A stretch of 64,000 bases of DNA. Source: Actinidia chinensis (taxonomy: Eukaryota > Streptophyta > Magnoliopsida > Ericales > Actinidiaceae). Below the pieces are notes generated by a model. It worked only from the letters and a program-made list of their open reading frames with translations, did not search any database and was not told where the DNA came from. The stretch lies in NCBI GenBank assembly GCA_009663005.1, contig VIGQ01000177.1, positions 32,501 to 96,500 of the forward strand. Reading direction: 5' to 3'. This document shows positions 12,334-24,500 of this stretch, piece by piece. A program made the position numbers and the translations under genes. The stretch's first letter is position 1; each line of letters begins with the position of its first letter.

Positions 12334-13715
12334 GGACAAACAAAGTGGACACTCAGAAAAAATACTTGCGGTTCAAATTTTAGGACAATATGATTAATCA
12401 AGTGGTTTATAGATCGTCCGATGATCTTGTTTATTTGTGTACACTTTACTTGTCGACATACATACAATTTATTGGCGTTTATGTGATATTTATGCCATAC
12501 ATTGCAAATTATTCCTAAAATTCATAAAAAATTAAAAATAACAATCCTAGTTTTTCAAGTGGGTAAAATTCAGATATTTCGTTTTGAAAGAATTATTTTT
12601 CAATTATCATTCATTTTGCCCAAGTTTCACACCGCCTTCATCATGATGGTAATAAAGATATTATAATCGACTCAAAGCAAGAGAGAGGAATTTGAAATTA
12701 GTATATGAATCATTCGAATTACAGACTGAATTTTCAATTGATCATTTTGACTGGTGTGGGATTAGACTCGGCAGGCTAATTCGCTCTTCAGTTATCGTGG
12801 ACACATGCTCTTCTCAAGTGGCAAGGTTGGATTGCATGTGCACAGTGTACTCTAAACATTTTGAGTTTTATTTTGATTTATTTTGATAATTCAATCGTTC
12901 ATATTGTATATCTAATTGAGAAGCTTAATACTTTAAAAATCATTTTATCGGATGAAATCAAAGTCGATCATACAATATTTATAACTTAATAATTAGTATA
13001 CACACGGTATTATATTTATTATCTTGTTATAAAACTGTACCGTTATGTGATTTTTATAGTATTAGATGTCTTATAAATTTTACAATATGACCAATTTTGA
13101 TCATCAAAATATTCCAAAATACCTGTATCAATCCAAACTTGCTGCTTGAGAGGATCTGTGTCCAGCCGAACAGCCGGAAACCGATCGCTGCCGAGTTGCC
13201 ATTCCAACACAATGTCAAATGATCAAGCGGTAATTCAATTTCTGTACTTCGAATGATTCATATACTAATTTCAAATTCCTCTCTCTCTCTCTCTCGTTGT
13301 CGATATAATATCTTATATAACGCATCATGATTGTAGGCGGTGTGAACTTGGGCAAAAGGAATTATAATTTTGAAAATAATTCTTTCAAAACGAAATATCC
13401 TGCTTTAACACTTGCAAAACTAGGATTGTTTATTTTTAATTTTTTATGATTTCAGGAATATTAGCATGTATGGCGCATAAATTCACATAACGCAAAATTT
13501 GGGGGGGGGGGGGCGTGTTGGCACAGCACCGTGCAACCCATAGGATTTGGGTGTAATTTTCGAATCAAATTATAGATCAAGCTACTTGTTTTGTAGTCCT
13601 CGACAATATATCATTCCACAATAAATCAGTTCTTTGGAGATCTATACCCACCTGATCATGTCATATTGTCCTAAAATTTGACCGCAAGTATTCCTTTGTC
13701 CCACTTTTAGTGTCC
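12334..13715. repeat. Long imperfect inverted repeat (foldback-type element)
   Basis: The left arm (12334-12775) is the inverted copy of the right arm (13186-13715). Paired landmarks include TACTTGCGGT at 12364 and its complement at 13681, CCTAGTTTT near 12547 and AACTAGGA near 13420, CCCAAGTTTCACACCGCC near 12618 and its complement near 13338, and a GA run pairing with a CT run (12679 and 13281). The central 410 bp are single-copy. The right arm also holds about 100 unmatched bases including a G13 tract. No protein is encoded. A long hairpin RNA would form if it were transcribed. Confidence 0.75.
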
Positions 13716-13969
13716 CATTATGAGACCGAGTGGTAAATGACTATTGATACTCAAGGGTTTGGTGTTTTAGATGCCCTTGATTATGAGAAAGAGTGAATAA
13801 AAAATGTGATTTTGGTGCCGACTCCACCGTTTCAGGTAAAATCTGGTATCCTATAATTTTTAATGCTATTTTGGTTAGCTGGAAAGTAAAACTATGAGGT
13901 GGTGTGAATAGGTTTGCTAATATTGATAACCAATTTAAATTTTTTTTCTTAATAACTATAATAACATGG
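13716..13969. other. Intergenic, contains a repeat shared with 16890-16985
   Basis: The stretch at about 13765-13850 (GAGTGAATAAAA, TGTGATTT, CTCCACCGTT) resembles 16915-16975, where the same blocks recur in order. This suggests an old dispersed repeat. No gene is seen. Confidence 0.35.
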
Positions 13970-15117
13970 CACTATTAGTTTAATAAAATATATAAGCAAT
14001 GTAAAGGAGAGGATAGACAATAGTGGCAAACGATTTAATAGTGGTTTGGCAAATCTCGGCCTACGCCCACTTTCCAAACTTCTCTTAAAAATTCACTATC
14101 TTCAAGCATGCGGGAGCTTGACAACCTTTACAAATACTAGAACACTTCTAATCTTCAAGAGAATTCCTTCTCTTGGAAGTTTACAATCATTTATAGTGAT
14201 CCTTTTAACAAGATGTAATCGTTTGAAAGTAACTCTTTAGTCACCAACTTAATTAATAATTAAATACCATGAAAGTCTCTTGTCTAGAGTAATCTAACCT
14301 CTTATAAATCAAACTCACAATAAATAAACAAGGGTTGAAGTATTGAATACAAGTGATTCAATAGTATTTTATGACACTTCAAACTCATCCTAAACCTCCC
14401 AAGATTGAATTTATAAGGCAAAAGTAGATTAAGAGTCCGTTGCAGCCTTTACTGCTTCTGATCTAACCGTTCTCATTGAATTCCAGCCATTTGATCTTTT
14501 GATTTTGGAATATGTAGGATCACTTTTCAAATTTCGGGGTCGACAACTTCGGTTCCAACCGAACTAACTTCGGTTTGTGGTTTGGCACTGATTCCAGTAC
14601 GTTGCCTCATTCTGTCTGTTGACGGTTAGAATTTTCTGTCGAGAGTATTTTTCACATCGGGTTCGACCGAATGTCACTTCGATCGACATTGTTCTTCATT
14701 TTTAGAGACACTTTGTCGACCGAATGTGAACTTCGATCGACCTTGTTCTTCATTTTTAGAGAGCACTTTGTTGCTCTGTTTCAACTTTGGTTGTGCTTTT
14801 TCTTAATTCGGTCATAGTAACTGTTTTTTTTTTCAGTAAGTAGCCTTGTCCCCTTTGTTTCATCCTTTTCAGTTGAGCCGTCTTCAACATTCAGTCCGAT
14901 CGAATGTGAACTTTGAATCGATTTTGCACTGTGCTTCTAGTGATATGAAATCAATTCTATTAAGAGTTTTGTCTGTTATAGTTTTGGCTGTGCTTCATCA
15001 CCCTTTTATTGATAAGTTCTGTCGATATGCAACTGGGTTTTCAGTGATTAATCTGTCACGAGTTTTGTTGTTGTAGTTCGTTTGTGCTTCATATCAGCCT
15101 TCGGTTTCGACAAGTAC
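13970..15117. mobile_element. LTR-like region with TTCGGTCGACC-type repeats, left part
   Basis: The block near 14035-14075 (GTGGTTTGGCAAATCTCGGC followed by CTACGCCCAC) resembles the conserved 'gtggttcggc...cctacgtccac' segment seen in LTRs of several plant retrotransposons. Next come degenerate repeats rich in CGACCGAATGT and CTTCGATCGAC. One unit of about 53 bp occurs twice in tandem at 14673-14780. A segment near 15020-15115 recurs at 16308-16402 after an interruption. I saw no polyprotein. Confidence 0.35.
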
Positions 15118-16305
15118 TGTTAATATTCCTACCCATAATTATATTTACTTTATTACAGAAATATTAGATTTTTAATGGCTAATGAATAAAAGTTTTAGGT
15201 GAAGTGTACCTAATTCATAATAATTACATATAATACCAGGAAGAAAAGTGTAATTTAGAATTGAATTTTGCTAATCATGGGCCAACGTGTTCTTGCCCAG
15301 AAGCTTGAAGCTTCTTTGTGGGCTTTTGTATTTATATGTTTATGTAGAGAAGGAGAACCCGTGTGTGCATGAATGTGTGTGTATGCTTGGTTTCCAAATG
15401 GCAGCACGGTTGCAACAATTGGCGCCACATGGCAAGCCCAAAAATGAGTCCTACCCTCCAGCATTGTTTTCTGTTGCTGCCCACTGGCCACTGTCTTTAA
15501 AAAGACTGCTGACAAAACAAAATACAATCAAAAAATAAAAGAGAAGAGAGACAGATACGTAATAAAGAGAGAAAAAGGAAAGAAAAGGGAGAGAAATATA
15601 AAAGGACAAGTGTAAGAGGACGGAAGAAAATAAATAAGAGTAAAGTTTAAGATCAATGGTGAGAGATGTCAGATCGCTGTGAATTTCAGTATGATGTTCA
15701 CGTGATAATCACATATTTGATTGGTCCCGATTTCAATTTGAGGTAAGGCAGGAGGTATAACAATATGCTTTTGCTAAATTCTAACTCTCCGGAGTTATTT
15801 CTTTTCTTCATTATCTGATTTTGTACTCCCTTGAGCATGTGTGCTATCTGGTGATATCTATTAACATTCATGATATTTGTTGAATCATGAGTGTATTTGG
15901 CTGAAGGCCATGTATTGAATGGTACGGACTGGGTGAGCCTGCAAATAACCATGGCACCTGGGAATAGCCAGAAAGGCTAGGTGAGGTGGGCGAGGCCGGC
16001 CACCAGTCGTGTACCAGGAAAGACCGGGTAAGTCTTTGTGAATATTGATTCGTTGAGGCCTATTCCAGTTGTATTGTATACTTCCCTGCTTAAATTATTT
16101 TTCAGGCGGGCGAGGGAGTTCTGGTAGTGCGATGGGTCGGGAGAAAGACTTGAAGTTTAATAATTATTTGTAATTAATTTTTATTGAGAGAATTGTAAAA
16201 ATAAAGACTCTGACAATTAAATATTTGGGCTTTTTAGCGCTCTGATTTGTATATTTGGAGATACGATTGCGCTTTACATTAACGGCCCGAGGCCGGGTCG
16301 TTACA
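15118..16305 (+). mobile_element. Candidate solo LTR inserted in the repeat region
   Basis: The stretch begins TGTTAATATTCC and ends GGGTCGTTACA, that is TG...CA with an ending common among plant Ty3 LTRs. It carries a purine-rich part with TATAAAAGG (about 15597) and AATAAA at 16200, as expected for promoter and poly(A) signals. The flanks are two copies of the same host repeat (15020-15115 and 16308-16402). Flanking AGTAC and AGTTC could be a mutated 5-bp duplication. The left boundary is uncertain. Confidence 0.35.
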
Positions 16306-16439
16306 TAGTTCGATGCGTGTTCCCTGTATTTCCAGTGATTAATTCTATCTAATATTGTTGTTGTTGTAGTTTGCCTTGCGTCATCAGCCTTCGGTCGACA
16401 AGTTTGGTCGACCAAACTTTTGACAGTAGCAATTTAGGC

Positions 16440-17860
16440 ATTGCTTCATTTATCAGTTCAAGCTGTTAACTCATCAAATTTGAGTTTTAACATTGGTTGA
16501 ATTCTTTTACCCTTTTTTATGCACAGTAACAATGAATATGACTTGTGGGGGTTACAAATCTTACGTTCAACGTGAGTAATTTACTTTTAAGATCATTGCT
16601 GTTTTTTTCCTGTTAAAGATGTAAATTAGTTGACTAGATCTTCCCAATTCTAATTCGTTTTATTATCTATGTATATGCTTTTTTTATCTAAAACACCTTT
16701 TTGGACTAATATGAGTTTTCGCATGTGTGTGTGTATTTTTTCTTCTTAATACGATTTTCATCAGGTTTAAACTGGAATTTAGTTTAATCATCAAAAGCAA
16801 ATAACCTTTATTTCAACACTATAAGGATATTAGGCTGATTAGTTTATCCTACAATATGGTTATTAATTGCCTTTTGATCTCCATGGCTGTGTTTGGATGC
16901 CATGAATTATTAGATTGAGTGAATAAAATTGTGATTTCAGGTTTCGATTCCACCGTTCAAATAAAATAGGAATCTGAGGCGATTTATGATTCTATAGTAC
17001 ATCGCAGAACGAACTATGATTTTTAAAAATTGAGTGGGTGTCAATATCTCAGATTGTAGGCCATCTTAAAAAATATTGGTAAATTTAAATATAATTTTTT
17101 TTGATATTATTCCTGATTAAGTTACTAGAAATCCTGTGCTTTACAATGGGATCCTCATTTCTATTAAAAGTTATGATCATTCCAAACCATTACCATCATT
17201 AATGATCCGTTTTTGACATAAAATTGAGGATATTGTGAAGAATAAACCCTCATGTACTACAAAGGGTAATCCACTTTTTACTATTCATACTTATATTTGG
17301 TGGAACCTAAACATTATAGGTCCCATCACATATAAGTATGTTATTTGTACAAAATATATTGATCAATACAGATCAAAATCAATTTATATTATATTGGTTC
17401 GTTCGTGCATAAATATTAAATTGGTTTTATTTCATTAATTGACCTTGAAATATTTAATGACTGTTACAAATATTAAATGGTTCATGTGTTACACAACACT
17501 CATGGACAGAGCCATCCTTGGGACCTGAAGAGGCTATAGCTCCCCTCCTTTAAAAAAAATTATAAAATTTTTTAAATTTTAAATTTTTTTTACACTTTAA
17601 CGCTTATAATCTAAAATTCCTTTCTGGCTTGGCTTGGTGATACTAAGCACTTTTTGCATTTTGAAAGGTACTTTAATAGAATGGATCAAGTATACCAGGA
17701 ATTGTTATGAGTTCGAAAGGAAAAAGTTATAGCACATAAAATATTGGCAAAATCGAATGGACAAATGGCAAGACTTATTGGGGGGGGGGGGGGGGGGGGG
17801 GGAACATGACATTCTAAAGAGTGGGTCCCACGATTCATTTAGTGTACAATTTCATTGTTT
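16440..17860. other. Intergenic with repeat fragments and a G22 tract
   Basis: This holds A/T-rich DNA with no gene. Two features stand out: a fragment at about 17505-17640 that begins with CAGAGCCATCC and resembles one end of TIR elements found elsewhere in the window, and an uninterrupted run of about 22 G at 17780-17801. Confidence 0.4.
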
Positions 17861-17865
17861 AATTT

Positions 17866-18062
17866 AGGAAGAGGAAGCTTTGTTTCCAGTGCAAGGATCA
17901 GTTTTTCATGAAGTTTGCTTGGAGCTGAATTATGGAGTTATTGGGTACAGTGACTGGGGGCCACAGAAAAAGACCATTTGCATCAAGTCAAGTCCATGGG
18001 ACATGGAAGTTGTACAACTGGGGGAAAAAATGGTTCCGCAATTCCTGAATTTCATTGCCAAG
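17866..18062 (+). CDS. Orphan exon-like open segment, function unknown
   Basis: About 65 codons stay open from an acceptor-like TTTAG|GAAGAGG near 17866 to a donor-like CCAAG|GTTGTT near 18062. The encoded peptide has an ordinary mixed composition, with FHEVCLELNYGVIGYSDWG and later PWDMEVVQLGEKMVPQF. This is unlike the low-complexity translations around it. I do not recognise the family. No partner exons were found nearby, so it may be a captured or left-over exon, or one exon of a gene with long introns. Confidence that it derives from a real coding exon is moderate. Confidence 0.4.
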
Positions 18063-20606
18063 GTTGTTTCAACAAAAAACAAAATAAAAAACACTTCCCG
18101 TGTTATATGGACTATTTGTATGACTTCTCAATTGTATAAACCTTTCGTTAAAAATTCAGGTTAATGAATATTTAAATTATAAAAATTGGGTTCATATTTA
18201 TGATATAATTTATTTTATAATTATAATTATCATTCAAATTTTTTTGAGAACAAATATAATTTTGATCATTAGATACATTGTCCAGTTACCGTGATTTCCA
18301 ACCCCAAATTACTTAGAGCATACGAAAACCGTTCTGCTAAATATATTTGGACCCAATAGACTATATAAGATCAGATTATATTAGCTAGAATTTAGAAATA
18401 ATTCTACACGCTTAAATTGTAGAAGCAATTTTAGAAATATAAAATTATTTTTTAATAATTTTATTGTCATAATTATATTATCATTTAATTTTTTTTTCAG
18501 AATAATATAATTTAATTATTAGAATACATATGATTCCAGTTTATGTGATTTCCGATCCCAAACATGATTAAATAATATGAAAACCGGTGGACCCCATAGA
18601 CACTATATATATTTAATTCTGGCAGCACACCTTTTGGGTACAACAACTATCCAAACTGAATTTAGCGACGGTGGGACCTTCTCAAATGTCGTTAATTAAT
18701 TGTTTGTATGAACTAATTGAATATCGGGACAAATGAGGAGGTTCTGAGTCTTGATGGGTAAGGGCGGGTTTGGGTCAAAAGTATCCTAGCTATACTTGGT
18801 TTATGAGCTGAAACGTACAACCTATATTTAATGCGCTCCTTTCAACCCAAAAATAAAAAGAAATTTACAACTAGAAGGAAAGTCAAAATCTTATTATTTA
18901 TTATTTAGTTCACATCCTTGGAGGAAAAGCACAAAAACAAAAAGAATAAAAATGAAAGATGGGTCAGTATTCTCTCAAGATTTTTTTTTTATTTCATATA
19001 CAAGTTAATTAACTTCAACCCTCAAAAAATAATAATACCCTGACTCTCTAAAGTTCAGAAAATAAATTGCAAATCGGTTGAATAGACTTATTTTGTATCT
19101 CAAGCCGTTCATATTGTAGATTTCGTCGTAAGATCAGTATTGTAAAAAATTATCCTTGATTGGGCACAACTTAGTATCTGTTCAAACATTTTTTTATACT
19201 TCATAAATTAGTTATGACCTGGATGATTAATACTTCATTTATCTTGATTAATTGATATTGATCTATACTATTGATCTGGCATCCTATAATGTGTTTTTTA
19301 TTAACAACGGTCTTAATTTTTTCAATGAAATCTACAGATAAACGGATATTGTCGGAATGGACAACAAATAAGCATGGTTCATAAAAGAAACTTCTACAAT
19401 TGTAATATGTCTAAAATACATGCATTTATGAGTAGTCGTTATGGATGTGGAAAGAATCTTCAATTCCATTTAATTTTCACATTTTTTTGAATAATTTCAT
19501 CGAAAAGAAATTAATTATTTTTTTATTAGTCATTAGTAAACTGATTTGAGTCAATTATTTAGGTCAAGATTAGTTGATGCTTTATGGGGTTTTTCTTCCA
19601 TTCTATGAAAAAGCTCCCTTTTACACTCCATTATAGCACATAGGGTTGGACCAAACAGCCCATTCCAAAGCTTCTAGATTGCTTTTGGCCTTTTCCTCTT
19701 TTTTCTTTTTTATTTTAGTCGACTGTTTTTGTTGTTAACATAACAATATTGTTCAACCCAGATTTTTACGGTCTCTATTCAAAAAGTACCACAAAACTTG
19801 GTAGATACTAGCATATCATCCCTTACATTTGTTTTAAAATGCAAATTAACAACAACTTTAGAGTTTTGACTCATAAGAACAATTAAATTTACTGTGGGGT
19901 AATTGAATACTAGAATAAAAGAGAATAAATAAAGACGCGACACTTTATGCTGATCATCGTTGACGTGTTGTAAGTTGCCTGACCTGGCTGCAATACGAAA
20001 CAGTGAAAATGGTGGCCGAATCTGTTTCGAAAACGACTCTATATGGTCAAGTAAGTTTTACGCAAAAATTAAGAAAGAGGAGCGAGAGCGCTCAAAAAGA
20101 TAGCAAAAATTGCATATCTTGAGAGAGAAAAGCATGCTAATATAGTATAATTCGACGTGTGCCTGAACGCGCTAACTGTCATATTCTGGACAGACTACAG
20201 CTCGGCAGGTGCCGAAACTACCCAGCCATCTTCTAAGGCATCATTGTATATACCAATCATGTTTTTGCCGACATTTCATTGTAACATATCAACTCATAGT
20301 TGTAATGCGGTAACAATTTAATCATTAATTAATTTTCATATACCTAGGGCTAAGGAACCAATTTGGTTACCCATAAAATGCAGGAAACGACTTCGGATAG
20401 TGCTTATTCCATTTTAAGCCCTATTGAACCATTATTAAGACATTTTAAAAAGTTTAAGTTTTGTTTTATTTAGAGAACCAAAGCTTCTATTCTATTTTGG
20501 AATTAAAATAGTTCGCTTAATGCTTAAAAAGAACAATCCTTATCTATGTGTTTTCAGCGCATTTTGGACAGTAACCAGTTGGTTCCGTTAAGATAGTGGT
20601 TAAAGA
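18063..20606. other. Intergenic, nothing firmly recognised
   Basis: The DNA is A/T-rich. A block at about 19990-20160 (GAAACAGTGAAAA, TGTTTCG, GACTCT followed by GA-rich sequence) resembles 43940-44110, which suggests a dispersed repeat. No protein-coding or RNA gene is supported. Confidence 0.4.
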
Positions 20607-20615
20607 CTAATAGAT

Positions 20616-20810
20616 AATTTAAAGAAAATGATTTTTTGCATTCCTTTTTTTTGTACCAATCACTCTATTTTTTTGTCCTTATTATGGAGTGTATTGGTAA
20701 TTTATTTTTGCACGTCGTTTTTTAACCAAATACACTCCATAATAAGGACAAAAAATAGAGTGCATGTGGTACAAAAAAAGAATGCAAAAATTATTTTTTC
20801 TTTTAAATTG
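20616..20810. mobile_element. Foldback MITE forming a near-complete hairpin
   Basis: Arms at 20616-20698 and 20724-20809 are inverted copies over about 83 bp with a loop of only 25 bases. Both contain TTTTTTGCATTC, CTCTATTTTTTGTCC and TTATTATGGAGTGTATT in order. CTAATAGAT (20607-20615) and CTAATAAAT (20811-20819) flank it, eight of nine bases identical, suggesting a Mutator-type 9-bp target duplication. It encodes nothing. Confidence 0.7.
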
Positions 20811-20989
20811 CTAATAAATTAAACGATAAAATTTTATTGTACATTAATTATAAAATTTAATTATTGTCATGATCAAACTTTAGAATTTTTTACTTAATTT
20901 TTCTTCATTTGTTCAAATACGTTGATTGTTACGCAATATTTTATTAACTAGCAATCAAATAACGACGCTATGTGCGTCACTTAGCACTT

Positions 20990-21575
20990 CAATTCATAGC
21001 TAGTTTATATACGCCTATAACGGGACTTTGGTTGTGTCAATGGCTAGAGCTTCGTGACTTTGCTTGTTAATAGTTGTCAATCGTTGCCCTTTCCCATCAT
21101 TTTTTCCATTACCCCTACCGTGTTTGGATAACCGAATAAGAAGGGGAATTGGACTATGAGTCTGTGGGGCCGATAATTCGGCATTTGGTTTTCGTCCAAA
21201 TGGCCGTACTAAATAGTCCGGTGATACTATTAATCCCCCAAATGGGGGTATTGGCAATCCTATGGGGGGGTGGGATTAACAGATCTCCCCTATCCGGTCG
21301 CTCAACTGTTACAAAATTACCCTTGAGTTTGTATCTTTGTGTAATTAAAGGGTAATATGAAATTTCATGAAAAAATTCCATGATTTTCTGGACACTATTG
21401 ACCACATTACCCGTGAGATTTATTAATTCCACTGTCTAATCTCATGCAAACCAAACACCCCGGTCGGACTATTCCCTCATTACTATCCCTACTCATTATC
21501 ACAATCTCAATCCTAATCTCACCTCATTACTAATTCCTCCAATCTATCCACGGATCAACGAGGCCTTAATGTAAT
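20990..21575. mobile_element. Possible MITE with GTGTTTGG ends
   Basis: The left side at 21119 reads GTGTTTGGATAACC, and on the other strand the right side at about 21460 reads GGGTGTTTGGTTTGC. Between them are paired G-rich and C-rich blocks. Boundaries and target duplication are unclear, so this remains a tentative element. Confidence 0.25.
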
Positions 21576-22639
21576 TTGAGAGGGGTTGTTCTCTAAATTC
21601 CATATTTTATGTAATAAATATTGGTTAATTTTGAGCTTTGATCAAATCTTTTAAAAGAACTATGATTCGCATTTTTATTTGATGAATATAAAAAATTTAT
21701 TTTAAGTAAATATATTTGTGATATTTTTTATACAAAAAATCAACTTCTCTAGTTAATCTGTTATTAACAACTTCATTCCAACTTCTTTTTTTTTTCAACT
21801 GTAAAAAAATAAATACGATATTTTTATATACACGAACTTGTCATCAAACATCCATCAAATAGAAAAGAAACAAATATAAAATTGTTATAGATATTTTTTT
21901 TTGATTAATTTAGACTTTATTATTGTTTAAAAACAACAAGATTTTTTTGACTTCATTCTAAAGTTTATTGGACTAATCTTCGAACATATTTAATTCAGTC
22001 ACAAAATCTAAAATCAAAACCTTTTTTATCATGCTATGATAAAATACCCTCATGCTCTTTACACTCCTTCCTAGCTCTCACTACATCCGACCATCCCTAC
22101 CTTCTCTGGTAACCACCACTGGGGCCCTAAGGCCACTTGTCAACCGGAGGGGTTTGGGGGTGTTTTCCCCCCCCCCCTTGGGGGGTAAAAAAAAACGATT
22201 TTTTCCAGCGAACTTTCAATTACTTCTTAATTCGGTGAACTTCCCGATAAACTTTTTCAGAAATAAAGTTTTCACTCTTGCCAAAGTCCCACTGAAAAGT
22301 CAAACATAACTTTCACAGTTGGATAGTTCCAACAATAAACTCCAATTTCTATACGTTTACTCTTTCAAACAATCAATTTTTACTTTTTTATCAATAAAAA
22401 CTTAACTATAAAATTTGAACCAATGTCGCACCACAATAAATACCTTTACTTGAATTTAAAATTTGTTTGGTTTAGACTTATTTCACAAAAAAAGGACCAC
22501 GTAGTATAGATGTGGATGTGGTAAAAATACATGAGACTCTGTACTGTGTTGTATAATTTTACTCAATATTTATATCAAGTGCCCCTCGAGGTACGAGCTC
22601 TTCCAACTATCTATATTTTTAATATTTTGTCACACTAAG
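21576..22639. other. Intergenic, nothing recognised
   Basis: A/T-rich DNA. The G/C-rich patch at 22120-22185 contains a C9 run and a G6 run but no coding signal that I recognise. Confidence 0.45.
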
Positions 22640-22828
22640 CAATACTTTTTTAAAATTATTATACTTTCTAATTTATTTTTTATTTTATAGCCATGTGTCT
22701 CTTTATAATCATACAATGTATCACTTTCTACGTTATATCTTATCTTTTTTTTAAGTTGTACAACCTAACGAGTATGCCTAAGAGTTATTTTTTTTTTTGT
22801 AGTGTCTGTGAACACGGGTAATTACTAA
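22640..22828 (+). mobile_element. Helitron-like 3' end, copy B
   Basis: The end shows the same layout as copies A and C: a T-rich stretch, GTAGTGTCTGTGAACAC (stem GTGT/ACAC), nine bases and CTAA followed by T. The upstream part shares ATTATACTTTCTAATTTATT, TCTTATC and CTAACGAGTA blocks with copy A. The 5' end was not found. Confidence 0.5.
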
Positions 22829-23925
22829 TTTTGTAATCAGGTTTTAATATTGAGTGTAACACTATAAAGAAATGAAATTGTTAAGAGAAGCATATTAAAA
22901 TGATTATATGGGGGTTGCAACTTGTGTTAAAACTGATCATTCAAAAATATCAATTGAAAAACTTCAAAACATAGCTTCTCCAGAAATATCTTTTTTTTCT
23001 TTCTAAAGACTTTCTTAATTTTTTTTGATACAGAACATAAAATTTGACATACATTCTATTACAATTTTTAAGACAAGAAAAAGTAAAAGCTCAACAATAA
23101 AAATTATTTTTATGTGAACATCTATATATTGTTATCACACTTGAACTATGATTGTGATTGGTGACTATATGGTCGCTATAAATGATTTTCCAAAGCAAAT
23201 GATTATTTCAAGCAACAATTGGTAAGTTATAAGTTTGAATTACCACTTAATGGTCTCGATACTCTTCTATAAACTCTTACCCAAATTTGTTTCTTAGAAA
23301 CCATGAAGTACAAATACAATAGCTAAACACACTATTAATGAGGTGTCAATCTTGTTCCCCTACTAATGGGCCATGAACATACCATTACTGTAGCAGGTGA
23401 TTGCCTTTAAATAACTTAACAGGTCTTATAAACATAATAAACACGTCACTATTTTAACTAATCACTTGTGAGCGTGACTTTTCATATGTTAGTTAGTAAA
23501 TACTTTTTTTATTTTTTTTTTAATGTGATACCTAAATGGTCACATACCGCATATTGGGAGTCAAATTTAAATTATTGACAGTTGCTTTGCCTTGGTAGCT
23601 AGTACCTAGGTAACCAACACGCCAGGCAGGAAAGAATGGGTTGAAGCCGGCCAATGGCCATATAACACACAAAAAAGGAATCAATTCTCCATATCTGGTA
23701 AAGTTCCAATTGGACTTATAGGTGAGACTTCTAAGTCTAACCATCAAAATGGAATTTATGAACCAAATCCTTGGACCACCTATCTTATATTCGCCGATCA
23801 ATGATAGTCTTTGTTGCTTGGATATGTAGGATTTTTGAGTGGGTGTTTGTGCCTATAGTCACGACACTGAAGGACTGAAGAGAGTTTCATAGTGGGATTG
23901 TTGTCAGATTCACCACCCATTTATT
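22829..23925. other. Intergenic, nothing recognised
   Basis: No protein family, RNA gene or clear transposon end could be supported in this A/T-rich stretch. Confidence 0.4.
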
Positions 23926-24500
23926 ATGCGCAGAAAACCCGATAACGAAACGAGTCTACAACGAAATACTCACGAAATCCAAGCCAAAACGGAATCGACT
24001 GACTTTAAAGTCGATTTTGAATTTTTGACGATACGAAAAGATGGAGAAAATATCCCGAGAGGTAATGAGCTAGATAGGGACGATACAAATCCAATGTCAC
24101 CAACCTTTCTCAATTTCGAATTGAAACGAGAAAGATACTCAACTTTGAATGAAAGGTGCGCTAAAAGGATTTGAAAACAAGTTGAAGAGGACAAAAGAAC
24201 TAGGTTTTTTCTTTGCTCTGATACCACGAAGAAAATAAAAAAAAAAAAGCATAAGAATTTCCATAGCTCGATCTGTTGTGACCTACGTTCATATGATACA
24301 GTAGTCAATCTTAATTCATTTTGTTGTGAACACAGCACACGAAATAAATACACATATGAGTCCACCATTCACCAATAAGGGAAATAGTCAACAAATCTTC
24401 CACATAATCAGAAACAATCGCCAAAGAATCCCACAGCATATGAATAAATTCTTTCCTTCTTTTCTCCACCAACATTTGTGATTCACAGCAAAAGAAATTC
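23926..24500 (-). mobile_element. Relic of an LTR retrotransposon 5' junction (tRNA-Met PBS)
   Basis: On the minus strand GTGGTATCAGAGC (24229-24217) is the standard primer-binding site complementary to the 3' end of initiator tRNA-Met. It is preceded on that strand by T-rich DNA at about 24230-24500 that would be the end of a 5' LTR, and followed by AAAGAAAAAACCTAGTTC, typical of a Copia leader. No second LTR was found. The Copia gag next door runs on the opposite strand, so at least two elements are involved. Confidence 0.45.
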
